From JACVRW01 sp963765135 (lineage in GTDB: Bacteria; Actinomycetota; Thermoleophilia; Solirubrobacterales; Thermoleophilaceae): a stretch of 64,000 nucleotides of DNA. The stretch covers positions 320,769 through 384,768 of the forward strand of contig CAVXUX010000008.1 in the NCBI GenBank assembly GCA_963765135.1, in the 5' to 3' direction. Both the position numbers and the translations under genes were made by a program. Numbering within the stretch: the stretch's first letter is position 1; every line of letters begins with the position of its first letter. Shown here one piece after another: positions 35,302 through 46,089 of this stretch. The notes beneath the pieces are model-generated. The model saw nothing but the letters and a program-made list of their open reading frames with translations, had not been told where the DNA came from and did not search any database.

Positions 35302-36198
35302 ATGCGCATCGCCGACATCCTCGACGACAGGCGGCCCGTCTTCTCGTTCGAGTTCTTCCCGCCCAAGACCGAGGAGGGGCAGCGCACGCTCGGCGTGACG
35401 CTCGGGCAGCTTCAGGACGACCGGCCCGACTTCGTCTCGATGACCTACGGCGCCGGCGGCACGACCCGCAACGCCACCGTCGAGCTGACCAAGTGGATCA
35501 AGCAGGACCTCGGCATCGAGGCGATGGCGCACCTGTCGTGCGTCGGCGAGCCCACCGAGCGCCTGGTCGAGATCCTGTCGCAGATTCAGGAGTCGGGGGT
35601 CGAGAACGTGCTGGCGCTGCGCGGCGATCCTCCGCGCGGCGAGACCGAGTGGACCCCGCACCCGGGCGGGCTCAGCTACTCGGTCGAGCTGATCCGGCTG
35701 ATCGCCGAGCGCTTCGACTTCTGCGTCGGCGCCGCCTGCTTCCCGGAGATCCACCCGGACGCGCCCAACCGCGACAGCGACCTGCGCTACGCGCGCGAGA
35801 AGCAGGAGGCGGGCGCGGCGTTCCTGGTCACGCAGCTGTTCTTCGACAACGAGCTGTACTTCGACTTCGTGGAGCAGGCACGCGGGGTGGGCATCACCGT
35901 GCCGATCGTGCCGGGGATCATGCCGATCACCAACTACGGCCAGATCAAGCGTTTCACCGAGATGTGCGGCGCCTCGATTCCGGCCGAGCTCGAGCGCGAG
36001 TTGAATGGGCGCGCCGACGACCCGGAAGCGGTTGCAGAGCTCGGCGTCGCTTACGCGACGCTCCAGTGCTCCGATCTCCTGGCGCGAGGCGCGCCCGGGA
36101 TCCACTTCTACACGCTCAACCGCTCACCCGCAACACGCTCGATCCTGGCGGCACTGCGCGCGGCGCATCCCTGGACGCGGGCCGGCGCGCCGGTGTAG
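35302..36198 (+). CDS. metF: Methylenetetrahydrofolate reductase
   Basis: 298 residues. Reduces 5,10-methylenetetrahydrofolate to 5-methyltetrahydrofolate for methionine synthesis with FAD. Typical segments: FSFEFFPPKTEEGQRTL, FVSMTYGAGGTTRN, HLSCVGEPTERL, NVLALRGDPPRGE, then FFDNELYFDFVEQARGVGI and VPIVPGIMPITNYGQIKRF. The ATG is fixed by a TACTCT -10 box 6 bases upstream. The stop TAG shares bases with the GTG start of the methyltransferase gene, so the two form an operon. Regulation by the upstream palindrome is inferred. Confidence 0.95.
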   Translation: MRIADILDDRRPVFSFEFFPPKTEEGQRTLGVTLGQLQDDRPDFVSMTYGAGGTTRNATVELTKWIKQDLGIEAMAHLSCVGEPTERLVEILSQIQESGVENVLALRGDPPRGETEWTPHPGGLSYSVELIRLIAERFDFCVGAACFPEIHPDAPNRDSDLRYAREKQEAGAAFLVTQLFFDNELYFDFVEQARGVGITVPIVPGIMPITNYGQIKRFTEMCGASIPAELERELNGRADDPEAVAELGVAYATLQCSDLLARGAPGIHFYTLNRSPATRSILAALRAAHPWTRAGAPV

Positions 36199-37025
36199 TG
36201 AGCAGCCCGATCGATCCTGACTCATTCAACGCCTTCGAGGCGGCGGGTTGGGAGCGAAAGGCGGCGGGGTACGACCGTTTCTTCGGGGGCATCACCAGCC
36301 GCATGATCGACCCACTACTCGACGCGGCCGGGGTCGCCTCCGGCCGACGGGCACTGGACGTAGCCACGGGCCCGGGGTATGTGGCGGCGCGAGCCGCCGA
36401 GCGCGGTGCGGAGGTGGTGGGCGTCGACGTCGCGGCTGCGATGGTCGCTCTGGCAAGCGAGCGCCACCCCGGTCTGGACTTCCGGCGGGCCGATGCCCAC
36501 GACCTGCCGTTTGCCGATGCGTCATTCGATGCTGTGGTGGCGAACTTCCTCGTGTTGCACCTTGGACGGCCGGAGGCAGCCGTCGCGGAGTTCGCACGGG
36601 TGCTCGCGCCGGGAGGCCGGCTTGCGCTCACGGCCTGGGACCTGCCGACCGAGGCGCGCTTCCTCGGAGTCTTCCTCGACGCCGTCGCGGCTGTCGGGGC
36701 GAGCCCACCCGAGGAGATCCCACCGGGGCCGGACTTCTTTCGCTTCTCACGCGAGCCGGAGTTCGCCGCGTTGCTCTGTGACGTGGGCTTGGAAGACGTC
36801 AGCGTCCGCACGATCGCGTTCAGCCACACGGTCTCCTCGCCCGACGAGCTCTGGGAGGGTCTGCTCGGTGGAACGGTGCGAACATCCGCCTTGATCCAGG
36901 GCCAGTCGCAGGAGGACCAGCGACGGATCCGGGCGGCCTTCGATCAGCTGGTCGAGGACTACCGGCAAGGAACCGCGCTGGAGCTCCCGGTCTCGGTCAA
37001 GCTCGCCGCGGGCTCGACGCGCTAG
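36198..37025 (+). CDS. SAM-dependent methyltransferase
   Basis: 275 residues from GTG 36198. Class I methyltransferase fold: motif I RRALDVATGPGYVAARAAERGAEVVGVDVA, motif II region RRADAHDLPFADASFDAVV and motif III RVLAPGGRLALTAWD. The closest common pattern is the UbiE/COQ5-like group. Located directly after metF with a 3-base overlap, which ties it to one-carbon metabolism, though substrate is unknown. It ends 4 bases into the convergent metallo-hydrolase gene. Confidence 0.85.
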   Translation: MSSPIDPDSFNAFEAAGWERKAAGYDRFFGGITSRMIDPLLDAAGVASGRRALDVATGPGYVAARAAERGAEVVGVDVAAAMVALASERHPGLDFRRADAHDLPFADASFDAVVANFLVLHLGRPEAAVAEFARVLAPGGRLALTAWDLPTEARFLGVFLDAVAAVGASPPEEIPPGPDFFRFSREPEFAALLCDVGLEDVSVRTIAFSHTVSSPDELWEGLLGGTVRTSALIQGQSQEDQRRIRAAFDQLVEDYRQGTALELPVSVKLAAGSTR

Positions 37026-38017
37026 GCAGCCGCCCAGAGCGCGGGCTCGCTGTCCTCGACCGCACCCGCCTCACCGAGGCGCTCCAGGTGGCGCAGGTAG
37101 CAGAGCGTCTCGGTCAGTCCCCAGTTGAGCATCATGCCGGTGGGCATCTCGGAGTCGAGCATGTCCGGCACGATCTCGTAGGGGGTGCGCGGCCCGCTCG
37201 AGATCGCCTGGCGCACCCGCTCGACGCGCTCGTGGACCGCCCGCCGGTTCGCCTCGATGAGCGAGTGGGCCTCCCGCACCGGCCGGCCGTGGCCGGCCAG
37301 CACCAGCTGCACGTCCAGCTCGTCGACCACGTCGAGGCTCGCCAGGAACTCCCCGGCCGGGTCGGGCGAGTAGCCGTAGTCGTAATAGAGCGAGACCCTG
37401 CCGAGCAGGTGGTCGCCCGATAGCAGCAGCCCGCGCTCGGGCTGGTGCAGCACCACGTGCGAGGGCGCGTGGCCGGGCGTCTCGTAGACGTTCCATACGC
37501 CCAGGTCGGTGTCCACGGTCACGTCCGGCACGAGCTCGCGGTCCGGCATGACGATCTCGGCGATGCCAAAGCCCTGGCCGCGCCGCGCCTCACGCGCCTC
37601 GTCCACCAGCTGCGCCGGCACGCCGCTCTGGCGGGCCACCTCGAAGCGGCGCTCGAACGCGCGCTCCGGGTCCTGCGCCGCCTTGGTCATGTGGGCGTGG
37701 TTGGGGTGCATCCACAGCTCGCACCCCGACCGCTCGATGATCGGCGCGGCCAGGCCGTAGTGGTCCGAGTGCGCGTGGGTGCACACCAGCAGGCGCACGT
37801 GCTCGATCCCCATCCCAGCCTGGTCGAGCGCGCGCTCGAGCTGGCGCATCGCGCCCGGCTCGTGCAGGCCGGTGTCGACCAACACGACGCCGCCGAACGC
37901 GGCGATCGCGAACGCGTTCACGTGCGGCACGCCCGGCCACGGCAGCGGCAGGCGCAACCGCCACAGGCCCGGCAGGACGCGATCGGCGCGCGACAGCTCG
38001 CGCTTGCGCGTGGTCAC
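37022..38017 (-). CDS. Metallo-beta-lactamase-fold hydrolase
   Basis: 331 residues from GTG 38017. The metal-binding motif LLVCTHAHSDHYGLA (HxHxDH) is followed by ETPGHAPSHVVLHQP, LLSGDHLLGRVSLYYDYG and VLAGHGRPVREAHS, giving a full binuclear zinc site. A helical C-terminal part (RTPYEIVPDMLD) is like that of LACTB2/GloB-like hydrolases. Likely a thioesterase or glyoxalase II-type hydrolase. GTG overlaps the stop of the flavoprotein gene upstream, so both are one operon. Confidence 0.85.
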   Translation of the reverse strand: MTTRKRELSRADRVLPGLWRLRLPLPWPGVPHVNAFAIAAFGGVVLVDTGLHEPGAMRQLERALDQAGMGIEHVRLLVCTHAHSDHYGLAAPIIERSGCELWMHPNHAHMTKAAQDPERAFERRFEVARQSGVPAQLVDEAREARRGQGFGIAEIVMPDRELVPDVTVDTDLGVWNVYETPGHAPSHVVLHQPERGLLLSGDHLLGRVSLYYDYGYSPDPAGEFLASLDVVDELDVQLVLAGHGRPVREAHSLIEANRRAVHERVERVRQAISSGPRTPYEIVPDMLDSEMPTGMMLNWGLTETLCYLRHLERLGEAGAVEDSEPALWAAA

Positions 38018-39571
38018 GCGTCCACCAGCACGCCCGGGTTGAGGATGCCCTGCGGGTCGACCGCCGCCTTGGCGGCCCGCAGCGCGGCGGCGAACGGCTC
38101 CGGACGCTGGCGGTCGTACCAGGGGCGATGGTCGCGGCCGACGGCGTGGTGGTGGGTGATCGTGCCACCGGCCGCCGCGATCGCCTCGGAGGCGGCCGCC
38201 TTGACCTCGTCCCATTGCTCGAGCTCGGAACCGCGGCGCGCCGGCGCCAGCACCGTGAAGTAGGGCGCCGCGCCGTCCGGGTAGGCGTGGGTGATGCGGC
38301 AGGTCAGGCGCGCTCCCGGACCGAGCGCGGCCGCCGCGCTCCAGGCGCACCTCGGACACGAAGGCCTCGAAGCGATCCCAGGTGATCGCGGTCTCGAAGG
38401 TCTCCGCGAGGATGCCCGCCGCGATCAGGTTGTCGCGCAGGTAGGGGGCGCGCAGGAAGGCGTCGCGCCAGGCGCCCTCGCCTCCTCCTCGGCGGCGGGC
38501 CTCGCCGCCGAAGTCGCCGCACAGCTCTTCGGCGCGGGCCATCCAGGGCTCGACGTCGTGGTCGGACGACTCGAAGCCCAGCACCAGCAGCGCGCCGCCG
38601 TCCTGGGCGGCGCCGGTGAGCGCCGCCTCCTCGGGGTCGAGCAGGCGGCAGTTCGACGGGTGGAGGCCCGACTGCGCCAGCGCGCGGACGGCGTCGGCCC
38701 CGTGCTCGAAGTCCTCGAACCGCACACCGGCCGAGGCCTTGAAGCGAGGCGCCTCCTGCACGCGCACCCATGCCTCGGTGATCACGCCGAGGATCCCCTC
38801 CGACCCGATCAGCATCCGATCCGGGCTGGGGCCGGCGCCCGAGCCCGGCAGGCGGCGGCTCTCCCAGACGCCGCTGGGGGTGAGCGCCCGGATCGACTCG
38901 ACGAAGTCGTCGATGTGGGTCTGCAGCGTGGCGAAGTGGCCGCCCGCGCGAGTGGCGATCCAGCCGCCGAGCGTCGAGTACTCGAACGACTGGGGGTAGT
39001 GACGCAGCGTCAGCCCGCGCGCCTTGAGCTGCTCCTCCAGACCGGGCCCGGTCGCGCCCGCCTGGATGCGTGCCGCGCGCGAGATCTCGTCGACCTCGAG
39101 CACCTGGTCGAGCCGGCCGAGGTCGATCGTGACGGCGGCCGCCTGCGGGACGCGCGGCTCCACGCCGCCGACGACGCTGGTCCCGCCGCCGAACGGGATC
39201 GCGGCGGCGCCGACGTCCGCACACCAGTCGAGCACCCGCTCGAGGTCGGCCTCGTCGGCGGGGAACGCCACCACGTCTGGTGGGTGGTCGAAGCGGCCAC
39301 GCAGCGCGCGGACGAGGTCGCGGTAGGCCTTGCCGTAGGCGTGGGTGGCGCGCTCGTAGGGGTCTGTGCTGCAGATCGGCTCGAGCGCGCTGGGCGGCTC
39401 GATGCGCGGCGGCGGAAGCTCCAAGTCCTCCAGCCGTGGCGGGTGCTCGTAGTCCGCCGGCCCGAAGCCGAGATGCTCGCGGGCGCCGAGCCCGATCTGC
39501 TCGGCCTCCTCCCGCGACGCCTGCCCGTTCTCGTAGCCCCACCCCCAGAGCTTGCGCCGCCGCTGCAACAT
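38014..39571 (-). CDS. FAD-binding oxidase, alkyldihydroxyacetonephosphate synthase (AGPS)-like (frameshift in sequence)
   Basis: The frame from ATG 39571 opens MLQRRRKLWGWGYENGQ and includes the PCMH-type FAD domain (VAFPADEADLERVL, IPFGGGTSVVGGVEP, ATGPGLEEQLKARG, TLGGWIATRAGG). At about 38330 the frame changes in a GCGCGGCGGCC run and continues with ARLTCRITHAYPDGAAPYF, GGTITHHHAVGRDHRPWYD and AVDPQGILNPGVL. The WGWGY opening and the HHH triplet match AGPS, the enzyme that makes the ether bond of ether lipids. Bacterial homologues may have other roles. About 518 residues after correction. Confidence 0.82.
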
Positions 39572-39613
39572 TGCAGCGAACCCTCGCACGTCGGCGTTAC
39601 CCTTGACCTTCGG

Positions 39614-42600
39614 ATGGCCACTCGCGCGACGACCGTGCAAATCAGCATGCCCCAGATGGGCGAATCGGTCACCGAGGGCACAGTCCTCGGCTGGCTGAAG
39701 CAGGTCGGCGATCGCGTGGAGGCCGACGAGCCGCTCGTGGAGGTGTCCACCGACAAGGTCGACGCCGAGGTGCCGGCCCCCGCCTCCGGCACGCTGATCA
39801 AGATCCTGGCCGAGCCGGACTCGACCGTGGAGGTGGGCGCGATCCTCGGCGAGATCGAGGTGGGCGACAACGGCGCGGCGCCCGCGGCGGAAGGGCCACC
39901 GCAGGCGGAGGCGCCTCCGGAAGCGGAGGCGGAGGCTGCCGAGGAGCCGGCCGAGCAGGCGCCACCCGCCGAAGAAGCGCCCCCGGAGACGGCCGATGCC
40001 GAGCTCGTCGACGTCGCCTTCCCCGAGATGGGCGACTCCGTCGCCGAGGGCACCGTGCTCGAGTGGCGCGTCGCGGTCGGGGACACCGTCGCCGTCGACG
40101 ATCCGCTGGTTGAGATCTCGACCGACAAGGTCGACGCCGACATGCCTTCGCCGGTCGCCGGCACGATCGCCGAGATCCTGGTCGAGCCGGACACGACAGT
40201 CGCCGTCGGCACCGTGCTCCTGCGGATCGCAGCGGGCGCAGGGGCGCCCGCGAAGCCGCCGCGAGCCCGAGGAGCCCGCCCCCGCCCCCGTTACGGCCGG
40301 CAACGGCGCCGCCAACGCCACGCCCGTGGCCGCACGCGTGGCGAGCGCCCATGGCCTCGACGTCGACTCGATCACCGGCACCGGGCCCCGCGGGAGGGTC
40401 ACCAAGGAGGACGTCCTCGCCGCGATCGAGGACGGCCCGGCACCCGCCGCCGGGCCCGAGCTCAAGCCGATCCGCGGCCCGGCCGCCACGCTCGCGCGGT
40501 TCATGGACGAGAGCCGCTCGATCCCCACCGCCACCAGCTTCCGCACCCTCCAGGTGGACGTGCTCGATGCCCGCCGCCGCGAGCTCAAGGACGCCGGCCG
40601 CAAGCTGAGCTTCACCCACCTGATCGCCTGGGCGGTGGTCCAGGCCGCGCGCGACATGCCGGTGATGGGCAACTCCTACACCGAGCAGGACGGCAAGCCC
40701 CAGCGCGTCGTGCCGGCCGCGATCAGCCTCGGCCTCGCCGTGGACGTGGAGCGCAAGGACGGCACCCGCTCGCTGGTGGTCCCCGTGCTCGCCAACGCCA
40801 GCGAGCTCGGCTTCGCGGACTTCGTGGCCAGGTACGACGAGCTGGTCGCCGGCGCCCGCGACAACACGCTCTCGCCCGACGCCTACTCCGGCGCCAACAT
40901 CAGCCTCACCAACCCCGGCGGCATCGGCACCGTGGCCAGCGTGCCGCGGCTGATGCCCGGGCAGGGGACGATCGTCGCCACCGGCGCGATCGGCTATCCG
41001 CCCGGCCTCACCGCGGTCACCCCCGAGGCGCTGAAGGAGCTGGGCGTCCAGAAGGTCATGACGATGACCTCGACCTACGACCACCGGGTGATCCAGGGCG
41101 CCGAGTCGGGCGCCTTCCTGCGCCGAGTCGACCAGCTGCTCCAGGGCGAGGACGGCTTCTACGAAGGCGTGCTCGAAGCGCTCGGCCTGGACGCCGTCGT
41201 CACCGGCGCCGACGGCCCGACCCCGGTGACCGCCGCCGAGCCCGTGCCGGCCGCCGCCACGCCCGCCGCGGCGGCGGTCGCGGACGAGGCGCTGCTCCAG
41301 GCGGTCCAGGCCGCCACCAGCCTCGTCAAGGCACACCGCATGCACGGCCACCTCGCGGCGCAGCTCGACCCGCTCGGCTCCGAGCCGGTCGGCGATCCGG
41401 CGCTCGACCCCGCCACCGTGCACCTGACCGACGCCCTGATGCGGCGCATCCCGGCCTCGGTGCTGCGCGTGGCGGTCCCGGGCGACACGTTCGCGGATGC
41501 CCTGCCGCGCCTGCGCGAGGTCTACACCGGCACGATCGCCTACGAGATCGAGCACATCTCCGAGCACGAGCAGCGCGTCTGGCTGCGCCAGGCGATCGAA
41601 TGCGGCGCCTACCGCAAGCCGCTCAGCGCCGAGGAGCAGCGCGTGCTGCTCGAGCGCCTGTCGGCGGTCGAGGCGCTCGAGACCTACCTCCACAAGGCCT
41701 TCCTCGGGAAGAAGCAGTTCTCGATCGAGGGCCTCGACTCGCTCGTGCCGATGCTCGACCAGGCGATCGAGCTGGCCTCCGGCGCGGGCGCGCGCGAGGT
41801 CGTGCTCGGGATGGCGCACCGCGGCCGCCTCAACGTGCTCGCGCACAACGTCTGCCGACCGTACGAGTCGATCCTGGTGGAGTTCGAGGGCGAGCAGACG
41901 CTGTCGATCGACACGGCCGCCCCCGAGGGCGGAACCGGCGACGTGAAGTACCACTACGGCGCGTCGGGCACCTACAGGACACGCTCCGGGCGCGGCGTGA
42001 CCGTGACGATGTCGCCCAACCCGAGCCACCTCGAGTACGTCAACCCCGTGATCGAGGGCCGCTCGCGGGCCGACCAGACGATCCGCAAGGCGCGCGAGCT
42101 CGCCCACGACCCCAACGCCGTGCTGCCGGTGCTGATCCACGGCGACGCGGCCTTCCCCGGCCAGGGCATCGTCGCCGAGACGCTCAACCTGCAGGCGCTC
42201 GAGGGCTACTCGACCGGCGGCACGCTGCACGTGATCGCCAACAACCAGCTCGGCTTCACCACCGACCCGAGCGAGAGCCGCTCGACGCGCTACGCGTCGG
42301 ATCTCGCAAAGGGCTTCGACATCCCGATCATCCGCGTCAACGCCGACGACGTGGAGGCGTGCATCTCGGCGGTGCGCCTGGCCCACGGCTTCCGGCAGAC
42401 GTTCAACCGCGACGCGCTGATCGACCTGATCGGCTACCGCCGCTTCGGCCACAACGAGACCGACGAGCCGGCCTACACGCAGCCGTTGATGTACGAGCGG
42501 ATCAAGAAGCACCCGCCGGTGCGCCAGCGCTACGCGGAGCAGCTCGCCGGCGAGGGCGTCGTCTCGATCGAGGAGGCGGACCGGATCGCGAGTCAGGCCT

Positions 42601-43920
42601 ACGACAAGCGTGGGCGAGGCGCACACCTCGCTGAAGGAGTCGATGGGCGGCCCGCCCGAGACCGGCCAGCACGAGCTCGACCGCACGATGAGCCCAGAGC
42701 CGCGCACGACCGTGGCGGAAGAGACCCTGCGCACGCTCGGCGACCAGCTGCTGCGCGTGCCCGACGGCTTCCAGGTGCACCGCAAGCTCAAGCCGTTCAT
42801 GGATCGCCGCCGCGCCGCGTTCGAGCAGCCCGACGGCCGCATCGACTGGGCCCACGGCGAGGCGCTCGCGTTCGCGTCGCTGCTCGCCCTGGGCGTGCCG
42901 ATCCGCCTGACCGGCCAGGACACCGAGCGCGGCACGTTCAGCCAGCGCCACGCGGTGCTGCACGACTCAGAGACCGGCGACCGCTGGTGCGCGCTGCAGA
43001 CGCTGCGCGACGCCAACGCGCCGTTCGAGCTGCACAACAGCCCGCTGTCCGAGCAGGCCTGCCTCGGGTTCGAGTACGGCTACTCGGTTCAGGCGCCCGA
43101 CGCGCTCGTCCTCTGGGAGGCCCAGTTCGGCGACTTCGTCAACTCGGGTCAGGTCATCATCGACCAGTTCCTGATCTCGGGCCTGGCCAAGTGGGGGCAG
43201 ACGTCGCGGCTGACGCTGCTGCTGCCGCACGGGTACGAGGGCTCGGGCCCCGAGCACTCGAGCGCCCGCCTGGAGCGCTTCCTCCAGATGGCGGCGGAGG
43301 GCAACATCCGCGTGGCCAACTGCACGACGCCGGCGCAGTACTTCCACCTGCTGCGCAGGCAGGCGCTGGTGTCCAAGCCGCGCCCGCTGATCCTGATGAC
43401 GCCGAAGAGCCTGCTGCGCCTGCCGGACGCCACCTCGACCGTCGTCGACCTCGCCGAAGGCGGCTTCGAGCGGGTGATCGACGACCCGGCCCTGCCCGCC
43501 GGTCGCGAGGCCGTGACCAAGCTGGTGCTGTGCTCGGGCAAGGTCTACTACGACATCGCGACGCACGAGGAGCGCGCCTCCGCCTCGCACATCGCGGTCG
43601 TCCGAGTCGAGCTGCTCTACCCCTTCCCGGAGCTGGAGCTGGCCAGGCTGATGGAGAGCTATCCCAACCTCGAGCGCGTGGTCTGGGTGCAGGAGGAGCC
43701 GCGCAACATGGGCGCCCGCGCGTTCATGCGGCGACGCATGGCGGGGATCCTGCCCGAGCGGCTCTCCTACGACTACGTCGGCCGCCAGCTGCGCGCCGCG
43801 CCGGGCGAGGGCTACTCCGCGGCCCACAAGCGCGAGCAGGCGCGCATCGTGCGCGTAGCGCTCGACTTCGAGAAGGACCGGCTGGAGCCGGACAGCTCGG
43901 CTCAGCGGCCGTCGATGTAG
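39614..43920 (+). CDS. kgd: Multifunctional 2-oxoglutarate dehydrogenase: two lipoyl domains, E2 and E1 in one polypeptide (two frameshifts in sequence)
   Basis: About 1434 residues. In order: lipoyl domain 1 (lipoyl Lys48 in STDKVDAEV), acidic Pro/Ala linker, lipoyl domain 2 (Lys172 in STDKVDADM), Pro-rich linker, E3-binding domain (about 240-280: VAARVASAHGLDVDSITGTG), E2 catalytic domain ending in TYDHRVIQGAESG, a short linker, then the thiamine-dependent E1 with MAHRGRLNVLAHN, IHGDAAFPGQG and GYRRFGHNETDEP. Frame changes occur at about 40255 (linker) and 42612 (YDK-VGEAHTSLKE). The E2 and E1 parts are in the same unbroken frame, so this is a true fusion. Actinobacterial Kgd/OdhA proteins have an E2-E1 fusion but normally lack the lipoyl and E3-binding domains. 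Confidence 0.92.
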
Positions 43921-45258
43921 GCGGGTACTCCTCCGTCGACCACGTGCAGCACCTCGCGCACGCCGTGGCGGCGCAGCAGGCTGGCCGCCGGCGCGGCGCG
44001 CTGCCCGGAGCTGCAGATGACCGCCACCGGGCGCTCGGGGTCGATGCCCTCGGGCACCCCGTGGATGTCGTGGTAGGGCAGGTGCACCGAGCCGGGGATG
44101 TGGCCCGAGTCCCACTCGTCGCGCTCGCGCACGTCGAGGATCTGCAGCTCGCCGGCACGCTCGCGCAGCTCCGGCACGTCGATGCGCTCGATCCGCTCGA
44201 CCGGGCGCCGTTCCTCGCGCCAGCTGGTCATGCCGCCCGCGAGGAAGCCGGCCAGCCGCGTGATCCCGACCGACTCCGCCAGCGCGGCCGCCGCCTGGGC
44301 GTCCTCGTCGTCGCGGCCGACGAGCACCACGACCTGGCCCGGCTCCACCAGCCACGCGAGCTTCGAGCCGAAGCCCGCGCGCAGGGCGGTGATGCTCACC
44401 GAATCGGGGATGTGCGCCTCGTCGAACTGCAGCTCGGTGCGGACGTCGACGACCATCGCGCCGTCGGCGCGCGCCTGGTCGACCTGACGCGGCGTGAGCG
44501 GGCGCACCGCGACGCTAGCGACCGACAGCGGCCCCCGGTTGAGCGCCACGATGTTCTCGAAGTTGGGCGGCTGCGGGCGCAGCGCTGAGGTCGCGCGCGT
44601 GGCGAACTCGTCCTCGTCGTCGATCCCGAGCAGCTCGCGAGTGCTGGCGCTCGTACCCGATCGTCGACGAGGCCTTCATGTCCATCCCCGGCCCGCCGCA
44701 TAGCGACCCGCCGACGTGCCCCGGCCACACCTCGCAGGTGTCCGGCAGCGTCAGCAGCCGCTCGTGCAGGGAATGGAAGATCGCACGGGCGCCCTCGTCC
44801 TTGTCCACGGCCAGGTCGGGGCGAGCGATGTCGCCGACGAACAGCGAGTCGCCGGTCAGCACGGCCCACGGCTCGTCGCCGCGCTCGGCGTCGATCAGCG
44901 CGAACGCCGTGTGCTCGGGCCGGTGCCCGGGCGTGTGGAGCGCGCGCACCCGCACGCAGCCGAGCTCGAGCTCCCAGCCGTCGTCGAACGGCTCGTGGTC
45001 GTACTCGGGCGTGGCGTCGCGGTGGATGTGGATCGTCGCCCCGGTCGCAGCCGACAGGCGGCCGTGGCCCGAGACGTGGTCGGCGTGGTTGTGCGTCTCG
45101 AGGATGTGGTCGATGCGCACGCCCGAGTAGCGGGCCAGGTGCAGGTACTCGTCGATGTCGAGCCGCGCGTCGACCACCGCGGCCACGCCGGCGCTCTCGT
45201 CGCCGACCATGTATGAGGCACAGCCGAGGTCGTCGTGCGTGATCTGGCGGAACAGCAT
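43902..45258 (-). CDS. Persulfide dioxygenase-like metallo-hydrolase with two rhodanese domains (frameshift in sequence)
   Basis: From ATG 45258 an ETHE1-like domain (about 1-235): ILETHNHADHVSGHGRL (HxHxDH), LHTPGHRPEHTAFALI and VWPGHVGGSLCGG. At about 44648 an extra base shifts the frame; the corrected reading runs through RELLGIDDEDEFATRA into rhodanese 1 (VVDVRTELQFDEAHIPDSVS; VVVLVGRDDEDAQ without catalytic Cys) and rhodanese 2 (ILDVRERDEWDSGHIPGSVH; VAVICSSGQRAAPA with Cys). Resembles CstB and related sulfur-detoxifying fusions that oxidise persulfides with iron and oxygen. About 451 residues. It overlaps the SDR gene (TGATG). Confidence 0.88.
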
Positions 45259-46049
45259 CAGCGCTTCTGCCGCTGGCCCTCGGCGATCGCGTCGGACAGC
45301 CGCCCCGAACCCAGGCGCCGCTGGATGCGGGCGAACGTGGCCGGGGCGAGCGACCCGGCGACCGCCCCCGCGCGCAGGCTGAGCGGAGCGACGTCGATCT
45401 CGGCTCGGTCGTGCTCGATCCCGCGGACGACCGCGCTCGCCACCTGGTCAGGGCGGCGCGTGCCGACCCAGCGCGGCAGACGCACGCCCGAGTCGGCGAG
45501 CATGCCGGCGCCCGAGATGAAGCCCGGGAAGACGACGGTCACCCCCACCCCGGTCCCGTGCAGGTCCTCGCGCAGCCCGGAGGCAAAGCCGCGCAGGCCG
45601 AACTTGGTGGCGGAGTAGAGCGAGGAGCCGATCGACGCGACCTTCCCCGACAGCGACGAGACCAGCACGACGTGTCCGGCGCCGCGCTCGACCATGCCGG
45701 GCACCAGCGCCCGCGTGAGCTGGATCGGGGCGCGCAGGTTCACGTCCAGCGCGCGGTCGATCTGCTCGGGCGAGAAGTCGACGATCGGGCCGCTGGCGGG
45801 CAAGGCCGCGTTGGCCACCAGGACGTCCACGGCACCCGCCCGGTCGGCGAGCGCGGAGGCGTCGTAGGTGAGGTCGGCGGGCAGCGTCTCGGGCCGGCCT
45901 TTGAGCCCGCTCGCGATCTGCTCGAGCTGCTCGGCCCGCCGGGCGCTGAGCAGCACGCGCGCGCCGCTCTCGTCGAGCGCCCGCGCGATCGCCTGGCCGA
46001 TGCCGCCGGTGGCGCCGGTGAGTAGCACTGTCGAGCCCTCTAGCCGCAC
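45258..46049 (-). CDS. Short-chain dehydrogenase/reductase
   Basis: 263 residues from GTG 46049; TAGCGT lies 9 bases upstream. Classical SDR marks: cofactor loop VLLTGATGGIGQAIARAL, NAALPASGP (NAG-like), catalytic VLVSSLSGKVASIGSSLYSATKFGLRGFA with Ser, Tyr and Lys. The C-terminal part (GAVAGSLAPATFARIQRRLG) is common in SDRs that act on lipids or long-chain substrates. First gene of a two-gene operon with the persulfide dioxygenase-like gene; the functional link is unclear. Confidence 0.9.
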   Translation of the reverse strand: MRLEGSTVLLTGATGGIGQAIARALDESGARVLLSARRAEQLEQIASGLKGRPETLPADLTYDASALADRAGAVDVLVANAALPASGPIVDFSPEQIDRALDVNLRAPIQLTRALVPGMVERGAGHVVLVSSLSGKVASIGSSLYSATKFGLRGFASGLREDLHGTGVGVTVVFPGFISGAGMLADSGVRLPRWVGTRRPDQVASAVVRGIEHDRAEIDVAPLSLRAGAVAGSLAPATFARIQRRLGSGRLSDAIAEGQRQKR

Positions 46050-46089
46050 TTGCCGCAGACGCTACCCGACCCGGCGCTGCCGCCAGAGG

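Noticed and set aside
37022..40672. A 1216-residue - strand open frame across the metallo-hydrolase, flavoprotein and start of kgd
   Set aside because: It joins two genuine genes only because a frameshift and high GC remove stops. The part beyond 39571 is antisense to the lipoyl domains.
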